A stretch of DNA of 64,000 nucleotides from Ramlibacter lithotrophicus (GCF_012184415.1 NZ_VTOX01000001.1:620001-684000); one strand, 5' to 3'. Positions 8,917 through 17,833 are shown, counted from the stretch's first letter. Numbers and translations are program-made. The notes: generated from the letters alone by a model not told the origin.

Positions 8917-10728
8917 ATGTACCAATACACCGAGTTCGACCGGCAGTTCGTCAGGCAACGGGCCGCCCAATACCGCGACCAGCTGGAGCGCAACCTGGCC
9001 GGCCAGCTGGGCGACGACGAGTTCCGGCCGCTGCGCCTGCAGAACGGCTGGTACATCCAGCGTTACGCGCCTATGCTGCGCATCGCAGTGCCATACGGCG
9101 AGATCGCCAGCCGCCAGCTGCGCGTGCTGGCGAAGATTGCCCGCGAATACGACCAGCCCAGCGCGGCCCTGTTCGGCCAGGCGCAGGCGACGCAGGATGC
9201 GCTCGGCGCGGTGCCGGTGCCCGGCGGCGGCGAGGTCCGTTCGCGCCTCAAGTCGGGGTACGGCCACATCACCACCCGCCTGAACGTGCAGTTCAACTGG
9301 ATCCCGCTGGCACGCAGCGCCGACGTGATGGACCTGCTGGCCAGCGTCGACATGCACGGCATCCAGACCAGCGGCAACACCATCCGCAACATCGCGACTG
9401 ACGCCCGCGCCGGCATCGCCGTCGACGAGATTGCCGACCCGCGCCCGTTCTGCGAAATCCTGCGCCAGTGGAGCACGCTGCATCCGGAGTTCGTCTTCCT
9501 GCCGCGCAAGTTCAAGATCTCGGTGAACGGCGCGAAGGAAGACCGCGCCGCCATCGGCTGGTACGACGTCGGCCTGCAATTGCTGCGCGACGACGCCGGC
9601 GAACTCGGCTTCAAGGTGCTGGTGGGCGGCGGCATGGGCCGCACGCCGATCATCGGCACGGTCGTGCGCGAGTTCCTGCCGTGGCAGCAGGTGCTGAACT
9701 ACCTGGAAGCGGTGATCCGCGTCTACAACCGGTACGGCCGGCGCGACAACGCCTGGAAGGCGCGCATCAAGATCCTGGTGAAGGCCGAAGGCCAGCGCTA
9801 CATGGACCAGGTGGAAGAGGAATTCCGCCAGATCGTCGAGACCGACGGCGGCGCCCACACCATCACGCAGGCCGAGTTCGACCGCGTGGCAGTGAACTTC
9901 GCGCCGCCGGTGCTCGCGCGGCGCGAGTTCAAGGGCGAGGACGCGATCCTGCGCACGGCCGCGCAGGCCGATCCGGAGTACGCACGCTGGCTGGCCCGCA
10001 ACGTCAAGCCGCACCGCGACCCGCAGCTGCGCGCCGTCACGCTGTCGTTCAAGCGCATCGGGCAGGCGCCCGGCGACGCGACAGGCGACCAGCTGGAGCT
10101 CGCCGCCGACCTGGCCGACCGCTTTTCCGCCGGCGAGGCTCGCACCACCCACGAACAGAACCTGCTGCTGCCCTGGGTGCATGCCGACGACCTGCCCGCG
10201 TTGTGGCAGGCCGCTCGCAAGGCGGGCCTGGCGCGGCCCAACATCGGCCTGCTCACCGACATGATCGCCTGCCCCGGCGGCGACTTCTGCTCGCTGGCCA
10301 ACGCCCGCTCGCTGCCGATCGCCGAGGCGATCATGCAGCGCTACCAGGACCTCGACGAGATCCACGACATCGGCGAGATCGACCTGCACATGAGCGGCTG
10401 CATCAACTCGTGCGGCCACCACCACAGCGGCCACATCGGCATCCTGGGCGTCGACAAGGACGGCCAGGAGTGGTACCAGGTCACGCTCGGCGGCGCCGAC
10501 GGCTCCGACCTGTCCGGACCGGCCCAGCCGGGCAAGGTGGTCGGCCCGTCGTTCTCCGCGGCGGAAGTTCCGGAGGTGATCGAGGCCGTGCTCGAGACCT
10601 ACCGCGAGCTGCGCCGCAGCGTGGACGGCAGGCAGGAGACCTTCCTGGCGACGCTGCGCCGCGTCGGCCTGGAGCCCTTCAAGGCGGCGGCGAACGCCGC
10701 CCGCAACCCCGAACAGCAGGTGGCCTGA
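8917..10728 (+). CDS. cysI: Assimilatory sulfite reductase hemoprotein
   Basis: A 603-residue siroheme/[4Fe-4S] reductase that converts sulfite to sulfide in cysteine synthesis. The cluster ligands are visible as CPGGDFC around residue 452 and CINSC around residue 495, the C-x5-C...C-x3-C pattern of nitrite/sulfite reductases. TSGNTIRNI near residue 150 is the conserved siroheme-binding region. It is the first gene of an operon with DUF934, cysH, cysD and cysN, each overlapping the next by one to four bases. No CysJ flavoprotein is adjacent, so electrons may come from ferredoxin; a ferredoxin and its reductase follow the operon. Confidence 0.92.
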   Translation: MYQYTEFDRQFVRQRAAQYRDQLERNLAGQLGDDEFRPLRLQNGWYIQRYAPMLRIAVPYGEIASRQLRVLAKIAREYDQPSAALFGQAQATQDALGAVPVPGGGEVRSRLKSGYGHITTRLNVQFNWIPLARSADVMDLLASVDMHGIQTSGNTIRNIATDARAGIAVDEIADPRPFCEILRQWSTLHPEFVFLPRKFKISVNGAKEDRAAIGWYDVGLQLLRDDAGELGFKVLVGGGMGRTPIIGTVVREFLPWQQVLNYLEAVIRVYNRYGRRDNAWKARIKILVKAEGQRYMDQVEEEFRQIVETDGGAHTITQAEFDRVAVNFAPPVLARREFKGEDAILRTAAQADPEYARWLARNVKPHRDPQLRAVTLSFKRIGQAPGDATGDQLELAADLADRFSAGEARTTHEQNLLLPWVHADDLPALWQAARKAGLARPNIGLLTDMIACPGGDFCSLANARSLPIAEAIMQRYQDLDEIHDIGEIDLHMSGCINSCGHHHSGHIGILGVDKDGQEWYQVTLGGADGSDLSGPAQPGKVVGPSFSAAEVPEVIEAVLETYRELRRSVDGRQETFLATLRRVGLEPFKAAANAARNPEQQVA

Positions 10729-11117
10729 TGAAGATGCAACTGGAGATCATCCACGGGGACGCGCAGGCGTCGGACGAATCGGTGCAGGTGCTGACGATAG
10801 ACAACGCCGCCGACCCGCTCACGTGCGAGCTGGAGGGCGTGCAGCGCGTCGAGCTGCACTTCCCGAAGTTCACCGACGGGCGCGCCTTCAGCCAGGCGCT
10901 GCTGCTGCGGCGCCGGCGCGGTTTCACGGGCGACATCCGCGCCACCGGCGACGTGCTCATCGACCAGCTGGTGCAGATGCAGCGCAGCGGGTTCTCCAGC
11001 GCGGTGCTGCGGGCCGACCAGGACGTGGCACATGCGCGACGCCAGTTCGACCGCTATGCCGCCTTCTACCAGGGCGACGTGCTGGATCCGCAGCCGCTGT
11101 TCGCGAGGTTCGTCTGA
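10728..11117 (+). CDS. DUF934 sulfur-assimilation protein
   Basis: A 129-residue DUF934 protein. This family is almost always found between cysI and cysH in proteobacteria and is thought to help sulfite reduction; its biochemical role is not established. The conserved core VELHFPKFTDGRAFSQALLL is present, followed by a DVLIDQLVQMQRSGFSS segment. Start and stop overlap both neighbours by one base (TGATG), so translation is probably coupled. Confidence 0.85.
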   Translation: MKMQLEIIHGDAQASDESVQVLTIDNAADPLTCELEGVQRVELHFPKFTDGRAFSQALLLRRRRGFTGDIRATGDVLIDQLVQMQRSGFSSAVLRADQDVAHARRQFDRYAAFYQGDVLDPQPLFARFV

Positions 11118-11977
11118 TGGGCGCGGTGGAACTCAACGCGCGCCCCTCGCCGGACTTCGCGGCCAAGCTGCTGGAAACCAGCACGCTCCTGCGCCGGGCG
11201 GCCTCCGAGTTCGCTCCCGTCACCCAGGCGTCGAGCCTGGGCGCCGAGGACGTCGTGATCACGCACATGATCAACGTGCAGCAATTGCACGTCCCCGTGT
11301 TCGTCCTCGACACCGGCATGTTGCATCCGCAGACGCTGGAACTGCTCGAGCGCACGCGCGCCGCCTCGCGCGCGCCGGTGACGGTCTACCGGCCGGCGCA
11401 GGAGGCAGTGGTGCAGTTCGTCGCGCGCGAAGGCGGCGACGCGATGTACCGCAGCATCGAGCTGCGCAAGGCCTGCTGCGGCATCCGCAAGATGGAGCCG
11501 CTGGCCCGCGCGCTGGAAGGCCAGCGCGCCTGGATCACCGGGTTACGGCGCGAGCAGTCGGGCGCCCGCGCCGAAGTGCCGCTGCTGGACGCGAGCGACG
11601 CGACGCGCGTCAAGTTCAATCCGCTGGCCCGCTGGACCTGGGGCGACGTGTGGCACTACATCGCCCTGCATGGCGTCGACTACAACCCGCTGCACGACCA
11701 GTTCTATCCCAGCATCGGCTGCGCGCCGTGCACCCGCGCCATCGCGGCGGGAGAGGACTTCCGCGCGGGCCGCTGGTGGTGGGAAAGCAGCGACACGACG
11801 AAGGAGTGCGGCTTGCACGTCAAGCCGCAGGCGGGCGCCAGCTCGCCAGTCGCTGCTTCGGCGCAAGCTAACTTCGCCGAAGGCGAAGTTAAGGCTTCGC
11901 AAGAAGCCGGCCGGAGCCAAGAGGAGCAGGCCAAGGAATGCGGCCTCCATGTGAAGAAGGATGAGGTGACCGCATGA
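11117..11977 (+). CDS. cysH: APS reductase with a duplicated C-terminal motif
   Basis: A 286-residue reductase releasing sulfite from adenylyl sulfate with thioredoxin or glutathione. Cys pairs RKACCGIRK and IGCAPCTRA are the four ligands of a [4Fe-4S] cluster, which marks the APS-using (not PAPS-using) class. The redox-active tail Cys is in KECGLHVK. Unusually, this tail occurs twice, at about residues 232-239 and 272-279. They flank a 32-residue insert rich in Ala, Ser, Gln and Glu that contains a perfect DNA hairpin (11869-11891). The family normally ends shortly after the first copy. The frame stays open, so the enzyme may still work with either tail. It overlaps DUF934 by one base and cysD by four. 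Confidence 0.9.
   Translation: MGAVELNARPSPDFAAKLLETSTLLRRAASEFAPVTQASSLGAEDVVITHMINVQQLHVPVFVLDTGMLHPQTLELLERTRAASRAPVTVYRPAQEAVVQFVAREGGDAMYRSIELRKACCGIRKMEPLARALEGQRAWITGLRREQSGARAEVPLLDASDATRVKFNPLARWTWGDVWHYIALHGVDYNPLHDQFYPSIGCAPCTRAIAAGEDFRAGRWWWESSDTTKECGLHVKPQAGASSPVAASAQANFAEGEVKASQEAGRSQEEQAKECGLHVKKDEVTA
11869..11891. repeat. Palindromic hairpin element inside cysH
   Basis: A perfect 10-bp inverted repeat, TAACTTCGCC (11869-11878) with GGCGAAGTTA (11882-11891), has a GAA loop. Flanking GCTTC/GAAGC blocks (about 11855 and 11903) extend it imperfectly. It sits in the extra segment between the two ECGLHVK-coding motifs of cysH. It looks like a REP-type palindromic unit that was accepted in frame. 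Confidence 0.6.
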
Positions 11978-12906
11978 ACGCCCGCGTCGAACCCGAGCTG
12001 CTCGCCCACCTGAGCAACCGCCACCTGGACGCGCTGGAGGAGGAGGCGATCTTCGTGCTGCGCGAAGTGGCGGCCGCCTTCGAGCGTCCCGCCCTGCTGT
12101 TTTCCGGTGGCAAGGACTCGCTGGTGCTCCTGAAATGCGCGGAAAAAGCCTTCGGCGCCGGTCGCATCCCGTACCCGCTGCTGATGATCGACACCGGGCA
12201 CAACTTCAGCGAAGTCACCGATTTCCGCGACGCCCGGGCCCGCGAACTGGGCGCCGAGCTGATCGTGCGCAGCGTCGAGGACTCGATGAAGCGCGGCACG
12301 GTGCGCCTGGCCCATCCCGGCGAGTCGCGCAACGCGCACCAGTCGGTGACGCTGCTGGAGGCGATCGAGGAATTCCGCTTCGACGCGCTGATCGGCGGCG
12401 CCCGCCGCGACGAGGAGAAGGCCCGCGCCAAGGAGCGCATCTTCTCGCACCGCGATGGCTTCGGGCAGTGGCAGCCGAAGGACCAGCGGCCGGAACTGTG
12501 GACGCTGTTCAACACCAGGCTGCAGCCGGGCGAGCATTTCCGCGTGTTCCCGATCTCGAACTGGACCGAGCTGGACGTGTGGCAGTACATCCAGCGCGAA
12601 GAGATCGCGCTGCCGTCGATCTACTACGCGCACCGGCGCGACGTGGTGGAGCGCCGCGGCCTGCTGGTGCCGGTGACGCCGCTCACGCCGCCGCGCGACG
12701 GCGAGCAGGTCGTCACCCGCACCGTGCGCTTCCGCACCGTGGGCGACATCACCTGCACCTGCCCGGTGCCGAGCGAAGCGGCCAGCGCCGCCGACGTGGT
12801 GCTGGAGACGCTGGCGGTGGACGTGAGCGAGCGCGGCGCCACCCGCATGGACGACAAGACCTCCGACGCATCGATGGAAAAACGCAAGAAGGACGGGTAC
12901 TTCTGA
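11974..12906 (+). CDS. cysD: Sulfate adenylyltransferase subunit 2
   Basis: A 310-residue ATP pyrophosphatase-family subunit that forms adenylyl sulfate from ATP and sulfate, with the GTPase CysN driving the reaction. The PP-loop [13 protein letters not shown] is at residues 42-54. [14 protein letters not shown] and [18 protein letters not shown] are family hallmarks, and the tail [10 protein letters not shown] is typical. The start overlaps the cysH stop (ATGA). The stop overlaps cysN by one base. Confidence 0.95.
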   Translation: MNARVEPELLAHLSNRHLDALEEEAIFVLREVAAAFERPALLFSGGKDSLVLLKCAEKAFGAGRIPYPLLMIDTGHNFSEVTDFRDARARELGAELIVRSVEDSMKRGTVRLAHPGESRNAHQSVTLLEAIEEFRFDALIGGARRDEEKARAKERIFSHRDGFGQWQPKDQRPELWTLFNTRLQPGEHFRVFPISNWTELDVWQYIQREEIALPSIYYAHRRDVVERRGLLVPVTPLTPPRDGEQVVTRTVRFRTVGDITCTCPVPSEAASAADVVLETLAVDVSERGATRMDDKTSDASMEKRKKDGYF

Positions 12907-14240
12907 TGATCGCCAGCGAACCGACGACGGAGGTGGTGCTGCCCGGCTCGCGCCGCCGTGGCGAAGCCCCAGGCAGCGGCGACCACGCCGCCGCCCTGCG
13001 CTTCATCACCTGCGGCAGCGTGGACGACGGCAAGAGCACGCTGATCGGCCGGCTGCTGGTGGACAGCAAGGCCGTGCTGCAGGACCAGCTGGCCGGCGTG
13101 CAGCGGTCCGGCGCGACCGACCTGGCGCTGCTGACCGACGGCCTGTCGGCCGAGCGCGAGCAAGGCATCACCATCGACGTGGCCTGGCGCTACTTCGCGA
13201 CGCCCGCGCGCAAGTTCATCATCGGCGACGCGCCCGGCCACGAGCAGTACACCCGCAACATGGTGACGGCCGCCTCCAGCGCCGATGCCGCCGTGGTGCT
13301 GGTGGACGCGACCAAGTTGCAGTGGCCCAACCCCGGGCTGGACCTGCTGCCGCAGACCCGCCGCCATGCGCTGCTGGCCAACCTGCTGCGCGTGCCTTCC
13401 ATCGTCTTCGCGATCAACAAGCTGGACGCGGTGGAGGACGCCACCGTCGCCTTCAACAACATCCGGGGTGCGCTGGCGCGCTTCGCCGCGTCGGCCGGCA
13501 TCACGGTGCGGGGCACGCTGCCGATCTCCGCGCTGCACGGCCACAACGTGGTGCAGCCGCATCCAGGCTGGTGCCATTACGAAGGCCCTTCCCTGCTGCA
13601 ATTGCTGGAGCAGCTCGACGTGGCGGCCCCCGACCACCAAGCGCCTGCGGCCGTGCCGGTGCAATGGGTGGAGAAGTTCTCGTCCTCGGCCGACACCAGC
13701 CAGGGCCGCCGCATCTTCTGGGGTCGCGTCGCCTCCGGCACCCTGCAGCCGGGCCAGACGGTCACGGTGCTTCCGGGGGGCCGCAGCGCCGTCGTCGCGC
13801 AGGTGCTCGATCACGTCCGCCGGCCGCATGCCGTGGCCGCCGGACACAGCGCCGGCATCGTGCTCGATCGGGAAGTGGACGTCTCCCGCGGCGACTGGCT
13901 ATTGGCGCCCGGCGCGGCCGAGCCGTCGCGGGAAATCTCCGCCACGGTGGCCTGGCTCGACGACCAGCCGCTGGTGGCCGGCCGCGTGTACTGGGCGCTG
14001 CATGGCCACCGCTGGGTCAAGGCGCGGGTGCAGCGGATCGTGCACCGGCTGGACATCAACACCCTGGCCGAGGCGCCGGCGACCGAACTGGAGCCCAACG
14101 CCATCGGCCACGTCGACCTGGTGCTGCAGGAGCCGCTGGCCGTGCTGCCGTACGAGCAGTCACGCGTGCTGGGTTCGCTGGTGCTGGTGGATACGGCCAG
14201 CCACCGGACGGCCGGCGCCGCCCTGGTGCGCCGCGCCTGA
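12906..14240 (+). CDS. cysN: Sulfate adenylyltransferase subunit 1 (GTPase)
   Basis: A 444-residue translation-factor-like GTPase that partners CysD. The G1 motif GSVDDGKST is near residue 37. The G3 motif [12 protein letters not shown] and the G4-type NKLD are also present, followed by two beta-barrel domains. There is no C-terminal APS-kinase (CysC) extension, which agrees with the APS-type CysH in the same operon: the pathway here goes through APS without PAPS. It is the last gene of the cys operon; the next gene starts 110 bases downstream. Confidence 0.95.
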   Translation: MIASEPTTEVVLPGSRRRGEAPGSGDHAAALRFITCGSVDDGKSTLIGRLLVDSKAVLQDQLAGVQRSGATDLALLTDGLSAEREQGITIDVAWRYFATPARKFIIGDAPGHEQYTRNMVTAASSADAAVVLVDATKLQWPNPGLDLLPQTRRHALLANLLRVPSIVFAINKLDAVEDATVAFNNIRGALARFAASAGITVRGTLPISALHGHNVVQPHPGWCHYEGPSLLQLLEQLDVAAPDHQAPAAVPVQWVEKFSSSADTSQGRRIFWGRVASGTLQPGQTVTVLPGGRSAVVAQVLDHVRRPHAVAAGHSAGIVLDREVDVSRGDWLLAPGAAEPSREISATVAWLDDQPLVAGRVYWALHGHRWVKARVQRIVHRLDINTLAEAPATELEPNAIGHVDLVLQEPLAVLPYEQSRVLGSLVLVDTASHRTAGAALVRRA

Positions 14241-14350
14241 CGAAAAGCAAGAAATCGCCCGCCGTTTGGCCCAGCCAGCGCATGGCTACCCGGCCGGGCT
14301 GCGCCTCGCCGCGTAAAATCGAGGGTTTCCCCCAGGCAACACAAGAGACC

Positions 14351-14680
14351 ATGACCCACGTCGTCACCGAATCCTGTATCCGCTGCAAGTACACCGACTG
14401 CGTCGACGTGTGCCCGGTCGACTGCTTCCGGGAAGGACCCAACATGCTGGTCATCGACCCGGACGAGTGCATCGACTGCGCTGTCTGCATCCCCGAATGC
14501 CCGGTGAACGCGATCTTCGCCGAGGAGGACGTGCCGGCCAACCAGGTGCAGTTCACCAAGCTCAACGCCGAGCTGTCGCATGCGCCGGGCTGGAAGAGCA
14601 TCACCAAGCGCAAGCCGGCCCTCGAGGACGCCGAGGAATGGAAGGACAAGACGGACAAGCTCAAGGAGCTGGTCCGCTGA
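14351..14680 (+). CDS. fdxA: 7Fe ferredoxin (FdxA type)
   Basis: A 109-residue [3Fe-4S][4Fe-4S] ferredoxin. Ligand cysteines are visible as C9, C17, C21 (with the extra C12) and C25 for one half, and C40, C43, C46, C50 for the other, in [12 protein letters not shown]. The long C-terminal tail after residue 60 is typical of the Azotobacter FdI/FdxA group. It lies 62 bases upstream of a ferredoxin-NADP reductase, and together they may supply electrons to the sulfite reductase encoded just upstream. Confidence 0.92.
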   Translation: MTHVVTESCIRCKYTDCVDVCPVDCFREGPNMLVIDPDECIDCAVCIPECPVNAIFAEEDVPANQVQFTKLNAELSHAPGWKSITKRKPALEDAEEWKDKTDKLKELVR

Positions 14681-14741
14681 TAACCCTGCCACCCGCCGGC
14701 CATGGGCCGCCGCGGAGAATGGCCGTGAACGCTATAGTCGT

Positions 14742-15842
14742 ATGGAACCACAACTGAACCAAGAAGTGATCAAGACCGCTGCCGCCCACGACGGACCCAT
14801 TGAAACGGATGCAGTCATCGTTGGCGCCGGGCCGGTCGGGCTCTTCCAGGTGTTCGAGCTCGGGCTGCTGGAGATCAAGGCCCATGTGATCGACTCGCTG
14901 GGCTATCCCGGCGGGCAGTGCGTGGAGCTCTATCCCGACAAGCCGATCTACGACATCCCCGCCGTGCCGGTGTGCACGGGCCAGGAACTGACCGACAACC
15001 TGCTCAAGCAGATCGAGCCTTTCGGCGCCACCTTCCACTTCGGCCAGGAAGTGACCGAGGTCCGGCCGCAGGACGACGGCCGCTTCTACGTCGAGACCTC
15101 CAGGGGCACGCGCTTCCTCACGCGCACCATCTTCATCGCGGCCGGCGTTGGCGCCTTCCAGCCCCGCACCCTGAAGGTCGACGGGCTGGAGAAGTTCGAA
15201 GGCTCGCAGGTCTTCTACCGCGTCAAGAATCCGGCCGACTTCGCGGGGAAGAACCTCGTCATCGTCGGCGGCGGCGACTCCGCCCTGGACTGGACGCTGC
15301 AGTTCGCGCAGGAAGGCCCCAACCGCGCCGAGAGCGTGATCCTGCTGCACCGCCGCGACGGCTTCAAGGCCGCGCCGGCCTCGGTCGCCAAGATGCACGA
15401 GCTGTGCGACGCGCACGAAATGCAGTTCAGCGTCGGCCAGGTCACCGGCTACGAAGAGAAGGACGGCAAGCTCACCGGCGTCAAGGTCACCGGCAGCGAC
15501 GGCGTCACGCGCCTGATGCCGCTGGACGTGCTGCTGGTGTTCTTCGGCCTGTCTCCCAAGCTCGGCCCGATCGCCCAGTGGGGCCTGGACATCGAGCGCA
15601 AGCAGCTCAAGGTGGACACCGAGAAGTTCTCCACCAACGTGCCCGGTATCTTTGCCGTGGGCGACATCAACACCTACCCCGGCAAGAAGAAGCTGATCCT
15701 GTCGGGCTTCCACGAGTGCGCCCTGGCCGCCTTCGCCGCCGCGCCCTTCATCTTCCCGGAAAAGAAGATCCACCTGCAGTACACGACCACCAGCCCCAAG
15801 CTGCACAAGGTGCTGGGGGTCGAGACGCCGGTGTTCGACTGA
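14742..15842 (+). CDS. Ferredoxin-NADP reductase (thioredoxin-reductase-like)
   Basis: A 366-residue flavoprotein of the TrxR-like ferredoxin/flavodoxin-NADP+ reductase family. The FAD dinucleotide motif [11 protein letters not shown] is at about residues 25-35, the NADP motif [12 protein letters not shown] at about residue 170, and [15 protein letters not shown] is the second FAD contact. The redox CxxC of thioredoxin reductase is absent, as expected for this family. No clear Shine-Dalgarno precedes the ATG. A TATAGT hexamer ends only four bases upstream, which could be chance or could indicate very short-leader transcription. Confidence 0.9.
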   Translation: MEPQLNQEVIKTAAAHDGPIETDAVIVGAGPVGLFQVFELGLLEIKAHVIDSLGYPGGQCVELYPDKPIYDIPAVPVCTGQELTDNLLKQIEPFGATFHFGQEVTEVRPQDDGRFYVETSRGTRFLTRTIFIAAGVGAFQPRTLKVDGLEKFEGSQVFYRVKNPADFAGKNLVIVGGGDSALDWTLQFAQEGPNRAESVILLHRRDGFKAAPASVAKMHELCDAHEMQFSVGQVTGYEEKDGKLTGVKVTGSDGVTRLMPLDVLLVFFGLSPKLGPIAQWGLDIERKQLKVDTEKFSTNVPGIFAVGDINTYPGKKKLILSGFHECALAAFAAAPFIFPEKKIHLQYTTTSPKLHKVLGVETPVFD

Positions 15843-15923
15843 GGCAGACGCGAGGGCGGCGCGAAGCGCGACAAGAATTGCATCGCGATCGCCGCCACTG
15901 CCGAGAAGGCCGAAAAAGTTCGC

Positions 15924-15929
15924 TATAAT
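15924..15929 (+). promoter_or_regulatory. Consensus -10 box of the tRNA-Asn gene
   Basis: A perfect TATAAT lies 35 bases before the mature tRNA 5' end and is followed by a G+C-rich discriminator region. No convincing -35 hexamer is seen at the usual distance. Confidence 0.6.
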
Positions 15930-15963
15930 GCGAGGCTCCGGTGAACGACACCGGAACCGACAT

Positions 15964-16039
15964 TCCTCGATAGCTCAGTCGGTAGAGCGCCGGACTGTTA
16001 ATCCGTAGGTCCCTGGTTCGAGCCCAGGTCGAGGAGCCA
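15964..16039 (+). tRNA. tRNA-Asn (GTT)
   Basis: A 76-nt tRNA with encoded CCA. The acceptor stem pairs TCCTCGA with TCGAGGA, G is the discriminator, the D arm contains TAGCTCAGTCGGTAGAGC, and the T loop has GGTTCGA. The anticodon loop CTGTTAA gives GTT, asparagine. Its 3' end forms part of a 17-bp direct repeat that recurs 1,650 bp downstream, so it served as an integration site. Confidence 0.97.
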
Positions 16040-16041
16040 GA
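16025..16041 (+). repeat. Left attachment repeat within tRNA-Asn
   Basis: CAGGTCGAGGAGCCAGA covers the last 15 bases of the tRNA plus two bases and is repeated exactly at 17675-17691. Use of a tRNA 3' end as attachment core is typical of tyrosine-recombinase islands. Confidence 0.8.
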
Positions 16042-16052
16042 CATGGCTAGAG

Positions 16053-16085
16053 ATGGGCACCCGAGCGGTGCCCATTTTCTTTTCT
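16053..16085 (+). terminator. Terminator just after tRNA-Asn
   Basis: A perfect 9-bp stem, ATGGGCACC with GGTGCCCAT, has a CGAGC loop and is followed by TTTCTTTTCT. It lies inside the island and would end the tRNA transcript before the island gene. Confidence 0.75.
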
Positions 16086-16275
16086 GCCGCTGCATCGACG
16101 ACTGCAGCCTTCTTGTCCCGTCACCACCCGCCTTTCTCGAAGCAGATTCGGGATGGGCCCCCGAGCGGCCCCCGCCCGCCCGGCGCCTGACTGGACAGTA
16201 AAGGCGCTCAGGAGGAAGATTCACCGTTTTGTATCTGTAGCCCCGTGTTATCGAACTGGGGGGCTAGGAGGACGA

Positions 16276-17640
16276 ATGGCACTCAAGGTCAAACGCGCCG
16301 TGGATCCCGCGGTAGCAAAGAAGCTGGAAGCGCGTCGGCTCGCAGTGCGGACCATAACCGAAAAGAACGCCAAGAACGCTCTATCGGGAGCCGAGCTCAG
16401 GCGCCTTGAGGATTACCTACGCTCCCCAGTCAGCGTCGGCTTCTGGCGCCTCACCGTCAAACGCCGGTTTGACGGCAAATTGCTCTCGTACTTGGCACCT
16501 TTCTACGGGGTGACGACCGATATCGAAGAGGCGATTCGCGGCGAGGCCGATGGCGAGAGCCCAGCTGAACTGAAAAAGATCTCGACCTGCATGAAGGCGA
16601 TCACTGCGGGCACGCTTTACCATCAACATGGCGCAGCTGACGAGCAGGCCTTACTGAACCATGGGCATACAGGTAAAGAGCCCTTTGATCCGGAGCAGGT
16701 GGCTCAACAGTTTCCAGAGACAGTCGAACTATTCCGTGATCGCATCTACTTTCCTGACTATCTTGCCAACGTGACCGCTGAACGGCCATATCGCCTGAAG
16801 AGCGGTTATGTGCTGATCCATGGCCCTTGGAACTCGGACCACGTTACGTTCGTTTCTGACAAACAGGAACCGCTTACGGATCTCGGCGCATTCCTGTCAT
16901 CAGCCGAACTTGGCGATTGCGAAGTCGAAAAGATCTTCTCTCCAGAAGATGAGCTTTTTGCGCCGTATTTCCTGTTCCTACAAATCACGTTCGACGATTT
17001 GATCAAAGACGCCAGAATCAAAAGCGGGCTCAAGATCGCTTTCGACTATTTCGTGAAAAACGACTTCACGCATTGCATCAGCTCACTCGGATTGCTGGCC
17101 GAGGATTACCTCACCCAGGTTTACGAGTACTACTTCAGAATGCCGGGCGGCAAGGGAAGCACGTTGGGTCAACTGTACGAGCAAATACACTCGAAGCTGA
17201 GAGAACTGACGCAGCCACCTTCTCCGAAGCTTGGGGATGCAGATGCTGTCTACAAGGCGATCAGCACTCTGAAAACCCTTCGCGAAGCTGCTGACAATGC
17301 TTATTCATCGCATCTGGAATCAGTTCTGCGCGATGTCATCTCTTTGGTCAAGGCCGACCGAAAATGCTACACGTCCAAGATTGATGGAATCTCGAAGCCT
17401 GGCCGGAAATCGTCACTCTTTCCACCGATGCTCAATGACGACCTGCTCGAGCTTATACGGTACAGGAACGCGGCATCACACAAGTCGAGAGTTCCTCTTG
17501 GCAGCTTCGAAGCTCTTCGGACTTTGTACTGCTTGACCACCTTCGTGCTGTGGTGGCACGACGCGAGATCACAGACGGACTGGTCACTTAACCGGGAGGA
17601 GATCTTGAACCTGACGATTGCCAAAGCTTCTACTACTTGA
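16276..17640 (+). CDS. HEPN-motif protein of a tRNA island (candidate defence RNase)
   Basis: A 454-residue protein of no recognised named family. The start is an ATG preceded by AGGAGG at 16266-16271, four bases away. Two parts are visible: a mixed N-terminal region (about 1-230) and a largely helical C-terminal region (about 230-454). In the latter, CISSLGLLAEDYLTQVYEYY (267-286) and LIRYRNAASHKS (393-404) stand out. R397-N398-x-x-S401-H402 fits the R-x4-H active-site motif of HEPN ribonucleases, which act in abortive-infection, toxin-antitoxin and other immune systems. The gene is alone on a tRNA island and has lower G+C than its neighbours. An RNase role in phage defence is inferred; a housekeeping HEPN fold is the alternative. 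Confidence 0.6.
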   Translation: MALKVKRAVDPAVAKKLEARRLAVRTITEKNAKNALSGAELRRLEDYLRSPVSVGFWRLTVKRRFDGKLLSYLAPFYGVTTDIEEAIRGEADGESPAELKKISTCMKAITAGTLYHQHGAADEQALLNHGHTGKEPFDPEQVAQQFPETVELFRDRIYFPDYLANVTAERPYRLKSGYVLIHGPWNSDHVTFVSDKQEPLTDLGAFLSSAELGDCEVEKIFSPEDELFAPYFLFLQITFDDLIKDARIKSGLKIAFDYFVKNDFTHCISSLGLLAEDYLTQVYEYYFRMPGGKGSTLGQLYEQIHSKLRELTQPPSPKLGDADAVYKAISTLKTLREAADNAYSSHLESVLRDVISLVKADRKCYTSKIDGISKPGRKSSLFPPMLNDDLLELIRYRNAASHKSRVPLGSFEALRTLYCLTTFVLWWHDARSQTDWSLNREEILNLTIAKASTT

Positions 17641-17674
17641 GCGCTAGGGCCTCGGTCCCATTCTCAGTTTCGTT

Positions 17675-17691
17675 CAGGTCGAGGAGCCAGA
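17675..17691 (+). repeat. Right attachment repeat
   Basis: An exact second copy of the 17-base tRNA-Asn 3' end, 35 bases after the stop of the island gene. A looser match to the tRNA T arm (GGTCCC, TTCG) precedes it. Confidence 0.8.
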
Positions 17692-17697
17692 AAAAGC

Positions 17698-17731
17698 AAG
17701 GGGTTGCGAGCGATCGCAACCCCTTTTTCTT
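17698..17731 (+). terminator. Intrinsic terminator beyond the island
   Basis: A 12-bp stem, AAGGGGTTGCGA with TCGCAACCCCTT, has a GCGA loop followed by TTTCTT. It also has an A-run on the left, so it can work in both directions. Its place directly after the right repeat suggests it was the native tRNA-Asn terminator; it can also end the convergent MscS transcript. Confidence 0.8.
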
Positions 17732-17833
17732 GCCTCTTGGACATGTCCGATCGAAGAGCGCCCCTGTCCCGAAACTCTTCAAGGCGCTTCTCGGCCGACA
17801 TCAGGCTGTCCGCCGCTGTGCTGTGTCGATAGG

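Larger units (their letters stand above)
16042..17691 (+). mobile_element. 1.65-kb tRNA-Asn island with a single gene
   Basis: The segment lies between two exact copies of the 17-bp tRNA 3' end. Beyond the right copy comes an intrinsic terminator at once, as expected for the original downstream end of the tRNA transcript. The segment is visibly richer in A+T than its flanks. It holds one long gene and no integrase or transposase, so it would depend on a recombinase supplied elsewhere or be the remnant of a larger island. Two related 22-base GC motifs (about 16053 and 16153) lie before the gene. Confidence 0.75.

Noticed and set aside
11806-11977. Frameshift or assembly error at the 3' end of cysH
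   Set aside because: The frame stays open through the insert, both ECGLHVK copies are in frame, and the stop overlaps cysD as usual for this operon.
14733-14738. TATAGT as a proven leaderless promoter of the ferredoxin-NADP reductase gene
   Set aside because: The hexamer is too close to the ATG for a normal start site and no -35 is seen, so it is mentioned only as a remark.
15748-16224. Minus-strand frame across tRNA-Asn
   Set aside because: It reads antisense through a complete tRNA gene and its terminator, a common false call.
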